Shown one piece after another: positions 44,803 through 55,578 of a stretch of DNA of 64,000 bases. Below the pieces are notes generated by a model that saw only the letters and a program-made list of their open reading frames with translations, was not told the origin of the DNA and searched no databases. Source of the DNA: Trigonopsis variabilis (Eukaryota > Ascomycota > Trigonopsidomycetes > Trigonopsidales > Trigonopsidaceae). The stretch lies in contig PPXM03000002.1 of the NCBI GenBank assembly GCA_003707065.3, forward strand, positions 1,240,001 through 1,304,000, read 5' to 3'. The stretch's first letter is position 1, and each line of letters opens with the position of its first letter. The position numbers and the translations under genes are program-made.

Positions 44803-47430
44803 ATGGCAGCGCTCAAGGCTCTGCAAGCCAAGCATCAACGGCTAGTTCTACAGTGCTATCCCAAAGGGAGATCGCAGGAGAAAAAACCTAATTCGTCAGA
44901 ATTATCATATCTCCTGTTTTATTTGTCTTCACGAACATCAAAGATCCAGAAGGTTGGAGCTTTTATCGCTCGCAAGACTCAACGCGATCTTAATGGTGGA
45001 AAATTTGGGTAAGATGAACATACTTCTAGCTCTAACTCAAGCAATGTTCAAGTGTCGCTTGCTATTTTAACTGCCATTATCGAGAAATGCTCAAAGAATC
45101 TAAATGCTTTCGCCGAGAGTGTCATTGAGGTTCTTACAGATGTTTTGAAGAGTAATGATTTATCATTAATCCAATGTTCAATTTCAACAGTATGAAGATG
45201 TTAATCCATCTACTAATATTAGCTTTCCGCGTTTTGTAAATATCATGACGGAGGTCTTCTATTGGACGATCAGCTGTTTTTTGACCAATTCTTGAATGTA
45301 CTCAAGGGCTATGTCAATGTGGATAAGTTAGGAACCCCGCTTAATTCTATTCAGTGTTCAGAGATCTCTTTGCAGGCCGTTCGAGTATTTACCCAGTCTC
45401 CTGCATTGACTACTCCTTCCGGAAGAATCCAGATAAATATCATTGTTCCTGTGGTGTTGGAATCATTATTGAAGAGTAGTCCCCAAGGATTTAAGAAGAC
45501 TGATTTAGAAACCGGTGAAAAACCGGCTCGGGAGTCGAAAGATGAAGAGGAGGAAAGGTTAAGGACAAACACAGACCTCGAAAGGTCTCCAACGGGGAAA
45601 GTCGTCTTAAAGACTATTGCTCTTGACGCTCTCAAATCACTTTTCGATACACAGAGCTTCAGCCAGGTCAGATACTCGACGAGTGCTGTCAATAAGTTTC
45701 TGATATCGCGAACTCATGAAAGCTTTTGGGCTACGTCTCTCCTTGTCTTGATCGCAAGTTGGATTCCTGTTCAGCTTCGATTCCTGTTACTCATCGACTT
45801 AGTTGACTCCTTGAATAAGGTTCATCCAGCATCTTTTCATGAACAGTCCGTGCTCGTCGGACTTATTGCCTTCCTTCTGCGATCCGATATTAACCTTGTT
45901 GGAATCTCAGTGATCGATTCACTTCATACCTTGATCTTCCGAACAGTTACTATCATCAAAATCCAAGAGACGAAACCAGATTCAATAAATAGCAACGATG
46001 CTTCTGCTCTACTAACCCGAATTGCTGAATGTGTGGGATATTTTGCGTGCCATATTTATTATTCAGACCAAGTCTCAGATATGATTTCGGAGATCGTTTG
46101 TCGAATTAAAGAACCTGACCATTCTTCATCCGATTCTTCAGGGACTTCTGGATTGTTTTCGGAAGCTTTCCGAAAAGATACGACGGGTGCATTTGATTTA
46201 GCTCTTATAGTTGCATTACAAGCAGTGGAGAATATAGTCGTTGAAGCTTCGAAGACTCATTATAATCATAGTATAAGAAGAGCTAGAACCCGCTTCTCTG
46301 TATGGAGAGGAACACAGTGGATTCTTTTGGGAACTAATCGCAAGGTGAGACATCAGTATCTGAAAACTCTATTCTCTTTTTTGAAGTATGAAGTTCCCTC
46401 TTATGATTCTGGCGATCTCACTTTATTTATCAATAAATTCCTAAAAAAGCCGGAAATTATCAATTACGGAGACTTCATTACTTTTTTTGAAGCCTTAAAT
46501 TTATACATATTTGAAAAGGATGATATTACTGAGGACTATCTATCTATCAATCTTCTCTTGGGCTTTTTCATCGACAGATTCGGTCCTCCAGTTGCTTTTA
46601 GAGGGATATCTCGAATGTTGTTGTTGCAACGAGACAGTAAACTTGATCTGCTGTCTTCAGGTCAACAGATATTTATCCAATCTATAATATGCGTATTCTT
46701 TATGATGGCGGCGAAGGCTCTAAAGCTTGAAGATCTTCATATTTATGCTGAGGAGGTAAGTTTTTTGACTTTTGTGTTCTGACTTTAGGTTTTTGCTGAA
46801 AGGAAAAACTCTGGCCTCTGGGATAGCAGGATCACTTGTCCGCCTATGGCTTTTCCTTTCACCGAAGCTTCTGGTATCGATCCCCCTTCTGCAACAGATT
46901 TATCCGATCTTGTCCTATTTGATAGTCATCGAGTTTTGAAATCATTGCAGATTGATTATCTGCCCGACCATTACCGCGGTATTATTGTCAACGGAATGAC
47001 TCAAAGTGACGATGATGACCCAAAAGCAGACCAATCTCCTGTCGAGACTTCTCTTGCGCGGTCAATTCGAGCTTTGTCATTATCGTCGGCTCAAGCGGCC
47101 GATGGTAATGGTAGCACGACTAGTCTAGTAAAATCGCACACGCTTGGGCAGGGCAGTGTGCGCTCACCGTCAATCCTTAGTCATTCGGGAACTCCAACGC
47201 CTAGTGTGTCTGATCTGAAACGCATTGTCACTGAACCCGCGGCAAGGCCATCTTTAGATACAGTCAGGTCGGCAGCGGGCTTGGGATCGTTATCCCGCTC
47301 TGTACATAGCTTGGGCGGGGCTAGTAAAAGAGCCTGGCAAAAAGCATCAAAAGGCACAAGCACAGATCTCCGTGCTGAGATCGACCTTTTTTTGTCCGGC
47401 ATTTCTACCAAGACCGATGCTCTTGACTAG
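44803..47430 (+). CDS. EFR3: Efr3, plasma-membrane anchor of the PI4-kinase complex
   Basis: Efr3 recruits Ypp1 and Stt4 (PI4KIIIalpha) to the plasma membrane for PI4P synthesis. Four exons, 44803-45008, 45042-45189, 45223-46755 and 46789-47430, give 842 residues; all three introns are exactly 33 nt. The N terminus is diagnostic: LKALQAKHQRLVLQCYPKG and KPNSSELSYLLFYLSSRTSK then QKVGAFIARK, the basic lipid-binding patch and first HEAT-like helices. The splices restore NVQVSLAILTAIIEKCSKNL and SISTLSAFCKYHDGGLLLDD. The rest is helical repeat until about residue 630, then a Ser-rich disordered tail. The stop codon overlaps that of the next gene on the other strand. Confidence 0.93.
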
Positions 47431-48172
47431 CTAAGTGCCCATATAGATGGTTCTCCGTACCATCTATCTTTTACTATCTCAGCTATCATGTGCTTTCCTT
47501 GGTTCCATATCTGGATGTCTACATCGACTGCTGAGTCAATGTATTGACACATTCGGATCTTATTGTTCGGCTGCATTCGAGACTGACAAGGTACAAGGCC
47601 ATAGCCGGATGCAAAGGCTTGAGCCGTATGCTGGCTTTGATCTGCGAATAGATGTTGTGGGATTAACTTATCGAGACAGATTGCGCTTGCTCGATTTCGT
47701 GTTACGACTCGTAATTTTTGAGTCAGTGCCATTAGCCGAGAATGGGCCAATATAGAGTCGACGAAACGCAAGCATCCCCCCTGAGTGGAGAAAGCCAAGG
47801 AATCAATGACGATAAAATGGTTTGGAAGATCTTTGGAGCTTAAGTAGGACAATAGGTTAAGGAGATCGGCCCAGTCCACTGCATGAAAAAGAGTTATCGA
47901 AGGCGTCGAAGATAGCATTGTCATCTCTTCTGCAGATCTTGTATCGATCCACGAAATCGAGGACCCGTGTTGATTGTATAATGATGTACATAGGTTAAGG
48001 GCATTCTAACGTTAAATACCACTACGAAGGCACTCCTACATTGAAAGCATCTTGCTCCTCTTCTGCAGATAAAGCAAATATAGCAGGCTCACAAGCAGCA
48101 CAGCGAGCGGCCAAGCATTCCATAACTAGAGCTTGTGCCAAACTTTGAGGAGCTTCCAATAGAAACGAAGAT
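47427..48172 (-). CDS. RecA-fold protein resembling Rad51 paralogues, degenerate Walker A (5' end unresolved)
   Basis: At least two exons: about 48172-48040 and 48005-47427, joined in phase over a 34-nt intron (GTAGGA...GTTAG). The first exon frame reads SSFLLEAPQSLAQALVMECL where a RecA core would have its first strand and P-loop; the GKT is replaced by SLA. Then come the partner strand SSISWIDTRSAEEM, HAVDWADLLNLLSYLSS and a Walker B-like strand HFIVIDSLAFS. This layout resembles Rad51 paralogues such as XRCC2/Rlp1 or Psy3/Csm2-type proteins, several of which lack ATP binding. The start exon is not found: a splice from a GT at 48193 is only possible with unsatisfying phases. The 3' third may contain another intron. 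Confidence 0.5.
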
Positions 48173-48301
48173 CTTCAATGGCCGGCGAATGACCGTGTCT
48201 TGAAAGGTGAAGAGGTTGCGCTGTTGCTAGGCGAATCAAGTCGCTCCTTCATGTGATGAAATGCCGTTAAGTTGTGCAAGCATAGAAGGCGGGCAATGCG
48301 T

Positions 48302-48307
48302 CACGTG
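48302..48307. promoter_or_regulatory. CACGTG E-box upstream of RPL16
   Basis: Palindromic CACGTG within GTCACGTGCAC, 80 bp upstream of the RPL16 ATG and probably also within the upstream region of the minus-strand RecA-fold gene. A second TCACG half-type motif follows at about 48314. Role inferred from position. Confidence 0.35.
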
Positions 48308-48386
48308 CACCAGTCACGCCAGGGTATACGGAGCAGGCACGATTGACGCACGGTCGCGATGATGGTCCTTCATCGACACTCCACCA

Positions 48387-48992
48387 ATGTCTGACAATTT
48401 CGAGCCTGTTAAGGTGATTGACGGTAAGGGACACCTTCTCGGCCGTCTTGCTTCGATTGTGGCCAAGCAACTTCTTGAAGGCCAGAAGATTGTTGTCGTC
48501 CGATGTGAAGAGCTCAACATTTCTGGAGAGTTATTCCGGTCCCAGCTCAAGTACCATGACTATTTACGAAAGGGAACTCGATACAACAAGACTCGAGGTC
48601 CTTTCCACTTCCGAGCTCCTTCTCGTATCTTCTACAAGGCTGTCCGAGGTATGATTGCTCACAAGACTGCCCGGGGTAGCGCTGCTCTTGAGCGCCTTAA
48701 GGTTTTCGAAGGTATTCCCCCTCCTTATGATCGACAAAAGAGACTTGTTGTTCCCCAAGCTCTTCGGGTGTTACGACTCAAGCCTGGTCGCAAATACACT
48801 CGTGTCGGTGATTTGAGTGCTAAAGTCGGTTGGAAATATGAAGGCATTGTCAACAAACTCGAGGAACGACGGAAGGTTAAGTCCGCTGCCTACTACGCCA
48901 AGAAGAAGGCTCAAAACAAAAAGATTGCTTCTGCCTCTGCCAAGGTTGCCGATTTGGATGCCACCAAGGCTTTGGCTCAATACGGCTATTAA
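48387..48992 (+). CDS. RPL16: 60S ribosomal protein uL13 (L16/L13a)
   Basis: Intronless, 201 residues, the usual size. The uL13 signature is plain: [40 protein letters not shown], then the eukaryotic block [20 protein letters not shown] and [20 protein letters not shown]. The C-terminal helix is Lys/Ala-rich as in fungi and animals. A cytosolic ribosomal protein gene with no intron is mildly unusual beside such intron-rich neighbours. Codon use looks more biased (many CTT, GCT, AAG) than in adjacent genes, as expected for a highly expressed gene. Confidence 0.98.
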   Translation: MSDNFEPVKVIDGKGHLLGRLASIVAKQLLEGQKIVVVRCEELNISGELFRSQLKYHDYLRKGTRYNKTRGPFHFRAPSRIFYKAVRGMIAHKTARGSAALERLKVFEGIPPPYDRQKRLVVPQALRVLRLKPGRKYTRVGDLSAKVGWKYEGIVNKLEERRKVKSAAYYAKKKAQNKKIASASAKVADLDATKALAQYGY

Positions 48993-49228
48993 TCCATGTA
49001 CTAAAATGATGGTTGTGTTTTGAATTATAATTTACGTAGCACGGTCGTGAAAACAGGTCATATAGTTACTCATGAATAAATGATATGAAGATCCAGTATA
49101 TAAAAATCTATAAAGAGGGATCCCTCCAGGTGTTTGACTTAGCAAGGATCCCCTCTAATAAAAACATATGTGCTACTCCAAAGAAGCTTATTTCTCCTCT
49201 CAAAGCTTCCTTTGATCTTCATAACACA

Positions 49229-49674
49229 CTAGTTCTCCCTCCATTGAACTCCACATTTTGTACACTAAATCTTAGTATGTTTTGTACTGCCCTCACCTTT
49301 AAGAAAGTTGTCATCGGCTCATCTGCACTTCTAATTTGAAGCTGAAAGAAATAGGCTTTGGTATTCCCGCACGACTCATTTGGACATTGTGCTAGAAAGG
49401 TTAGACAAGACTCGACAGGAAGACATACATGTAGTCTGATCCACATTATCCCATGCTCCAGCTCCTCCAAGGACATCATCAACCTGTTTCCTCGTCACGT
49501 ATTTTCGATCAAAGATTTCCATGTCCCCAACAATGGGGAACTCGTAAGGACATGTCTTGCACTCGAACCGATAATGGGATGAATCTGATGATAATGATAT
49601 CTAATATAAGCCGAGCTTTTTTCTTTGGGACTCACCCGTAAAAGATTAGAACAGGTCGGACAAAAGGTCAGCAT
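49229..49674 (-). CDS. RPC11: RNA polymerase III subunit Rpc11 (POLR3K)
   Basis: Small Pol III subunit for RNA cleavage and termination. Four exons, 49674-49636, 49600-49429, 49391-49297 and 49264-49229, introns 35, 37 and 32 nt, give 113 residues (human POLR3K 108). The N-terminal zinc ribbon is FCPTCSNLLR ... CKTCPYEF; the linker VTRKQVDDVLGGAGAWDNVD is diagnostic for Rpc11. The C-terminal TFIIS-like ribbon has CPNESCGNTKAYFFQLQIRS, then the acidic catalytic pair in SADEPMTTF, and closes after the last splice with LKCTKCGVQWREN. The 32-nt intron is the shortest in the window. Without splicing the second and last zinc pairs are lost. Confidence 0.97.
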
Positions 49675-50790
49675 GAGCTTTTTGCTCGTTGGGAGAAAGG
49701 TCTAAAAATGCCGGTACTGTTACAGCAGAGAACTTTCAAACATGACAAACAAACCACGATGACTTTTCGTATTGGGATACCTAGTACTGAGATTTCCCAA
49801 GGAAAAATCTGCAATTCAAGAATAATTCAGTTGTCTCGTGCTTAGAATATCATTACCCAAGTTTATCTTACCGATAGTTGGCGATGCTTCTCCTGAAAGA
49901 ATCCCTATCCATTGTCTAGACACTAACGCTTTAAGGCTATGTTAATCAGATTATATTATTATTTGAGTCACATTTTCTCAACTGGAAGAGTCTATTGCCT
50001 CAGTGATCGAGTGAAATTATTAACTCTAGCTACGCTTCTCCGAAACTTTTAGAGAGAACGGCGAAGCGAAGCTAATCTTTCTTCCAGATCTTTCGTGATT
50101 CTTGAGAAAACTAAATGAACCTATATCTCTAATATATCAAGTTTGGATATACTGGCTATACTGGCTACCGAAAGATACCTATGCCTATACTGGTTCATAT
50201 TCGCATGCTCCATAGGCATGACCGCCGTCTCGACTGGCATGAGGTCTGCTCCTTACGAAATGTATCTACATCCGTTTACTCAGGTGACACAAGAAGTGCC
50301 GTTGCTCACCCATTTAGGTCTTTTGAGCCCCTCGAGTTCTTTGTCTAAGGATTGTATCGTTAATCTTCACCTATTGCAGACAAACTCTTATTAATGCCTG
50401 GTAACAAGAAAAAAGATCGTCTCTTTATGGCAAAAGAATCTGTAGAATTATCCAGTTCTCTTTTCGATTTTCAATCCATTCTCTTTAGGGAAATGACATC
50501 TCAGTTGGGCCATATCCAGCGATCGCGGGAAGATGAAACTATTGCCCATTTCTACTTGAGCATGTTACATGAAAAATGAAGATGTACAAAACCAAACTTC
50601 TGAATATCTTCACATCGCCAAGATGCCGATCTTAGCCGGTCTCTCGCTCACTAAACAGTTGGCGTCTTCAATGAGTCGCTGCGAATTTTAATCGAGGCCC
50701 CGTTAGACGTATCATCTTCCAGATAAAGTTGTATAGACCAACAGGCAAGGTGAGCATTTTGTCACGGTGGATCGATGCTATCGGTAACTC
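49675..50790. other. Intergenic, 1.1 kb, no supportable gene
   Basis: Divergent upstream region of RPC11 and the YAR1-like gene. Plus-strand frames of 83 and 61 codons (50143-50394 and 50394-50579) abut but show no domain and lack a plausible connecting splice. AT-rich around 49930-50150. Confidence 0.45.
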
Positions 50791-51488
50791 ATGGTCGAGT
50801 CGGACGTATCATCTTCGGTTACCTCCTCACCTCCCATGGCAGACGAAGGAGCCAGACCTTCAGAACTTATTCTCGAGGCTGCTCGTCGTAACAATACAGA
50901 TCTATTACATGAGATTCTGGAACCTTACGGGGATGACCAAGAAGCAATTGCGAAACTAATCAACGAATCCCATGATGCCATGGGGAACACCCCCATTCAT
51001 CTGACTGCTAAGACAGGCTCATGTGCGTTAAGATTGTGAATTGGATCTAACAGTAGATGAGGTTCTAGACGAGCTATTGGACCGTGAAGGCGTTGAAGTG
51101 GATCCTCGGAATCGGATCGACGGGGACACCCCCCTGCATCTCGCGGCCCGATACGCGGAAGAAGAACCAGAGCACGGAGCATTCATGGGTAAGTCTATGA
51201 GCTTTTTTGATTGTCCTAATATACAGCCGAGACTTTGATTGAGGCAGGAGCGGATCCAAGGTAATCGCGACGTCTAAGTCAGTTGATATTAACGATAGAT
51301 TGAAGAATAATCATGGCCAAAAACCCATAGATCTAACTTCTCCTAATAATGAGCATATTCGAGATATTCTCGAAAGCGCCGAAATGGCCATTCTCTTTGC
51401 TCCGGAGGAACAAGAAGATGAGGAGGTGGAGGAAGAGGAAGTATATAGCGGTCATGGAGATGAAACTCCATCGGATGTGGATCAATAG
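50791..51488 (+). CDS. Ankyrin-repeat protein, Yar1-like
   Basis: Four exons, 50791-51022, 51057-51188, 51227-51260 and 51299-51488, introns 34, 38 and 38 nt, give 195 residues. Ankyrin repeats are visible at residues about 65-80 (MGNTPIHLTAKTGS), 100-125 (DGDTPLHLAARYAE, then AETLIEAGADPRLKNNHGQK) and PIDLTSPNNEHIRDIL, followed by an acidic tail (EEQEDEEVEEEEV). This size, repeat spacing and acidic end match Yar1, the chaperone of ribosomal protein uS3 (Rps3) during export. Another small ankyrin protein cannot be excluded. The 34-nt exon 3 lies inside one repeat. Converges with the ING-type gene, only 17 bp between stop codons. Confidence 0.8.
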
Positions 51489-51505
51489 AATTTTTCCCTT
51501 ATTGT

Positions 51506-52408
51506 TTATCTCATCCCTCTGCGACAAAAAGGGCAGTACCATTTCTTCTTTGGCGTAGTCCGTAGTCCCACACACTCATAGTGAAACCATTCAATTGGAC
51601 ATTTCGGGTTGTCGCAAGCTATCATCTCTCCATAAGAGACATCATTACATATGCAATATCGCTCTTCTTCTTCCTGTTTCTTTTGAACGTCATGCAGTCG
51701 CTTTAACCGAGCAATGTCTTCTTCACCCAGACCAGCGCGTCCTAACCGTCTCAACTCTTTCTTCATAGCCGTTACCGAAGGGATCCAGTCGTGCGATTTA
51801 TTTAATCTTCGCCTCAATCGAGCTAATTCTTCCTTGGACAACCCAAAGAAGTTCCCATGATGATCTATAGGTAAGCAAGTTTTACTACATCACCCATCTA
51901 TTTCTTCCTCGGCTGTCATTATCTGGACATCGGTACTGCTCTGTTCAGATGCAGCTAAGTCATCCACCGTAACGTCAACCGATTCAAACTTTCTTAATTC
52001 CCGGGTGACATATTCAATATAAGAATCGATCTGAAATTAGAGAGAATCAGGTATAGATAAATCACCATTGACGAGAGTCCTTGAGCTTCCGAGTAAGTAG
52101 ACTGTCGTATAAGCTTAGCTTGGTGGTGAAGTTCACCCAATTTCTCCAAATGTCTCTGCTGAGAGTCGTCATTTCCTCGTTCCAACACCCGGGCGATATG
52201 ATTCATATTTTTAATTGTTTCTTACTAAATTAGCGCTACTCAGTCATTTTCTTACTCACGAAGATAAATAGAATCTAGGGTCTCAATAAGCGCCAATCCA
52301 CGACGGAGATCCTCATCAAGATGATCGGTTGCTTTAAAATTTAGCTGAGTTGCTTGCAATTTTACCATCAGTGAAAGGAGTTACGATCCGGGGCAGATCA
52401 TTAGACAT
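51506..52408 (-). CDS. ING-family PHD-finger protein (Yng1/Yng2/Pho23 type)
   Basis: ING proteins read H3K4me3 within histone acetyltransferase or deacetylase complexes. Well-supported exons: 52408-52366, 52331-52260, 52220-52066 and a fourth starting at 52030, introns 34, 39 and 35 nt; the last exon runs to 51506. The N-terminal helices read [20 protein letters not shown], then [17 protein letters not shown] and [16 protein letters not shown]. The C-terminal PHD finger is complete: [41 protein letters not shown], with the ING-type SYGEMIxCD. The join between exon 4 and the last exon is uncertain; a GT at about 51940 to the TAG before ATCATCATGGG keeps frame. HAT versus HDAC membership cannot be decided. 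Confidence 0.85.
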
Positions 52409-52563
52409 GTCTTCCTTTAAGACTTGCAACCGGTTCGAGAGCTGCTGCGAAAGAGCACGCTTTACCCCAGCTGTCGCGACAGAAAGGGAATCCGGTAAGT
52501 GTAGAACGGCGCGATGCTACACAGCACCAAGCCAACCTGACAACGGACAGCCAACCTATTAAC

Positions 52564-52740
52564 ATGGTAGAATGGGACGCGAAAGCGGTGAAAACAATGA
52601 ATCAAAAAGAGCTAGATGCCGCATTAGACCATGCGACCCAACGAGAAAAGGCTATTCAACGAGAGTTATCGGAGATCAAGATTGAAAAGGAAGTGTTGAT
52701 GAAAATAATCAAACAACTTAGTAACAAGTCTTCAAGCTGA
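52564..52740 (+). CDS. Small coiled-coil protein, 58 residues, unknown
   Basis: An ATG-initiated frame of 58 codons encoding an almost wholly helical, charged protein (ELDAALDHATQREKAIQREL, then SEIKIEKEVLMKIIKQL) with heptad spacing of Leu/Ile. It sits alone in the divergent space after the ING gene and its stop overlaps the end of TAD1 by 9 bp. The regular amphipathic pattern is unlike the random frames elsewhere, so a real gene is plausible; a 5' exon may be missing. No family recognised; small subunits of kinetochore, COG-like or ribosome-associated complexes often look like this. Confidence 0.4.
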   Translation: MVEWDAKAVKTMNQKELDAALDHATQREKAIQRELSEIKIEKEVLMKIIKQLSNKSSS

Positions 52741-53975
52741 GTTATTGAGGTTAGACGTGTATGAGTCATCTCGAGCGGTTGGTGGCCATGGTCCTAGCAG
52801 CCGTATGGCTATCGTGCGAGCTGCCTTATAAACCGTGTTTTGTTCCTTCACTTGCCAATAGGAGAGCTTTTTTTCAAAGAGTTCATGGCTTTGGGCTATA
52901 CGAGCCCATTGACAAAGGAAAGAATACCGGGAAACAAGGCTCGCTCTTTGAGTTCCTGACGATTTTCGGGCTCCCATTTTGATTCCGTTAACGAGAACTT
53001 GACTTTGGTTTGGACCCATCCATATGATAGATGTATTAGCCGGTTTATCGTTATCTGAGGTCTTTCTTGACCGGAATTCTTGGCTGGTTGTCAAGATATC
53101 AAAACCGTGGAATGAATAAGGATAAGGGACATTGTTCAAGTTCCTCAATCTCTTTCTAAAGCATCTCTCTAGCGATTCGCCATGAAAGGCTCTAATTGGA
53201 ATCACCAGTCCTTTCAAAAAGGCCGACTCTGGGTCAACCATGGTGGATGTGATGGCGTTGAGTGCTGAAGATACTTGATGAACAGCCAGTTTATCGGAAC
53301 AGGATTTAGAAAGGGTCAACTGTGAATCCGTTCTACCTGGTTTAGTGCGAACCACTCCTGTTATAGAAAAGTGACTTCTTCCTCGTAGTAAAGTCGGACT
53401 AGAGTCATTTAGATCCCACGGTTCGTGGTCATCCGACTTTTCACGGATGGACTCCATACTGGCATCTCCACATGGCATCTCTGATATGTAAAGATAGAGC
53501 GCGCCTTTCAATACAAAGCGATCTTCTTCAGGAACGTATTCCAGCCAGGTTGGTAAAATCTGAGTGATCTTGTATATTTCAATAGAATCAAGAATTCTCC
53601 TGAATTATTAGCTCGAGTTATTTTGGCAAATATATACTTATTGAAAGCTCTAAGGGCCAAAATCTCGGCATGACAATCGTGAACAATGCAGCCTTGTCCC
53701 TTGGCTATAATATGATCAGGCAGGGCCTTGGCCCCAGTTCTATCATTAGCTAGTGACCAGTTTCTCTCTTACGCCAACGATAAACATATTATCTCATCAT
53801 CTAGCGATCCCTCCGATATGCTCTCATCCAACTTGCTCACAACTCCAGCTAGAATTGTCCATTCCTTGACATTTTCATTTCTGATTTTCGGTTTTCCGTT
53901 CTCTTTTAGATCTTCATAACAATCTAGCACGCATTTGGCTATTCTATCGCCCAAACTTCGGTCATCTTTCGTCAT
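52732..53975 (-). CDS. TAD1: tRNA-specific adenosine deaminase 1 (A37)
   Basis: Deaminates adenosine 37 of tRNA-Ala to inosine. Three exons, 53975-53773, 53739-53638 and 53599-52732, introns 33 and 38 nt, give 390 residues. The ADAR-type deaminase core is complete only after splicing: DRIAKCVLDCYEDL, EWTILAGVV, then GCIVHDCHAEILALRAFNKR (zinc histidine and catalytic glutamate), YLYISEMPCGDASM (first zinc cysteine) and LTLSKSCSDKLAVHQ (second). No double-stranded RNA-binding domain is present, as expected for Tad1/ADAT1. The C-terminal helix YWQVKEQNTVYKAAR is also typical. Confidence 0.95.
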
Positions 53976-54322
53976 GGACCTTCAATGGTGTAAGACACGA
54001 GTGGACTCGGGACCAACAAGACTACATTCAGATTATAAGCCAGCATGTTTAACCGATTCTTGAACATAATTAAAATATTTTCTTGAAAGAATCATGGCAG
54101 GGGTTCTTATTGACTCGGATCGACCACGACGTCCGTCTACTACAGTTCCTCACACTACAAGCAAAGTCTCTAAAGATTTTAATCGAACAGTTTGCTATGG
54201 GTTATGGTGTCATAACCAATCACCTTAAAAAGGCAGTCCATTTTTTACTTGATAGACAGAGTTTGTCCTAGTATTTCTTTCCTCCCATCGTTACGTGACG
54301 CCCGCAAGATCGCGAGCCCACC
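53976..54322. other. Divergent promoter of TAD1 and SPP1, with a doubtful 44-codon frame
   Basis: About 350 bp. An ATG at 54094 opens a 44-codon frame (MAGVLIDSDRPRRPSTTV...), ending 54228, with no recognisable domain; a splice to a second short segment ending near 54271 would be possible but is unsupported. A TTACGTGAC motif lies about 30 bp before the SPP1 ATG. Confidence 0.35.
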
Positions 54323-55549
54323 ATGTCTGATGATTCCCGAGCAAAGACAAATGGTAAGTGATAATACATCTGGCGATTCAATCTGATAGATATCTGGATG
54401 GTTTATCTACGGTTCTGGGGTGTGGTTCTTCCCCTTAGCTGTTCTATCAATGAATCGTGTTCAGGACCTGTCTAACTCGCAGGTATTCGAAAAGTAAAGA
54501 AGCGCGCAGGACGCCCATCTAAAACTCGGAGCGACGCTTTCAGAGATGTTCCAAAATTCGATCCAGTAACTGGTGAAGAGCTTTATTGTATTTGCAGGAA
54601 GCCAGACAATGGAGCTTGGATGGTTGGTTGCGATTATTGTGACGAGTGGTTTCACGGCAAGTGCGTTGGAGTTGATGAAGATTGGGATGAGCTGGTGAGC
54701 TCATATTGTTGTCCCTTGTGTGTGAATCAAGGTAAAGGCCCTTCAAAATGGAAGCGCAAGTGTCGGCTACCGGACTGCTATCGTCCCGCTAATGTCGAAG
54801 CTCACTCCAAATACTGCTGTCCGGCTCACGGATTAATTTTTTTTCGGGAATTGTTACATCGTGATGAACTGGCTAATCCGGAAGAGTCTGAGCTCCAACT
54901 ATCTAGGGCCACTCTGGCCAGTCTAGTCCGTTCTTGTGGACATAGCGCTGCTAAATTTCGAACGTTAGGTCATCAGATACCCGATCGTTGGTGCTTGAAA
55001 GATGACGTGGATCTATCAGCTGCTCTGAATCAAGTCAAGACTACTCTTCCCATTCCGCCTATTGTGTTCGAGCAGGCAGCCGATATAACTGGACAGCGAA
55101 AGATCCTGAGACAGAATCTCTCTCGGGTGCGAAACAGATTACAGTACCTGGGCTGGGCTAGAGACCGCGCAAGACGTCTCAATGACTGGTTGGCTGATCT
55201 GGAGGGCGTTAAGAAGAAGGACTGCTGTGGGTTTGATCGTGTCTTATTGCTTGATGATGAGAACTGGGACAGATTGTGGGATAGTGAGGAAGGCCAGAAA
55301 GCGTTGAAAGCTCAGACGTTGCCTCTAGATGACTCTCTTCCTACAGAGGAACATGAGAGAGAGTCTTACGGTCCTCTATGTCTTCGAGAACGTCGTAAAT
55401 GTCAAAAGCATATGGGTTGGCAAAATCTTAATCTTTCAGAAATCGAAGTGGCGCAAAGGCAGTGCCAACAGAAACTAGAAAAGCTCAGCCGACAAGAGTG
55501 GGCTATCAAAGAATGGCTTGTACTACACGAGCAAGATTCCCCAAAATGA
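54323..55549 (+). CDS. SPP1: COMPASS (Set1C) PHD-finger subunit Spp1/CFP1-like
   Basis: Subunit that binds H3K4me3 and regulates Set1 methylation. Exons 54323-54353 and 54483-55549, intron 129 nt, give 365 residues. The PHD finger (about residues 55-105) reads ELYCICRKPDNGAWMVGCDY, then CDEWFHGKCVGVDEDWDEL and CCPLC. It is followed by the second cysteine-rich segment KRKCRLPDCYRPA ... HSKYCCPAHGL, a combination specific to Spp1/CFP1. A helical C-terminal region with coiled coil (LSRVRNRLQYLGWARDRARR) completes the family layout. The other COMPASS gene in the window, Swd3, starts 2.9 kb downstream. Convergent with the amylase gene, 29 bp between stops. Confidence 0.92.
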
Positions 55550-55578
55550 TCTTATATCTATTATTTTAACATGATACA

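Noticed and set aside
50143-50579. Two abutting plus-strand frames before the YAR1-like gene
   Set aside because: No recognisable protein, no joining intron; likely promoter/spacer.
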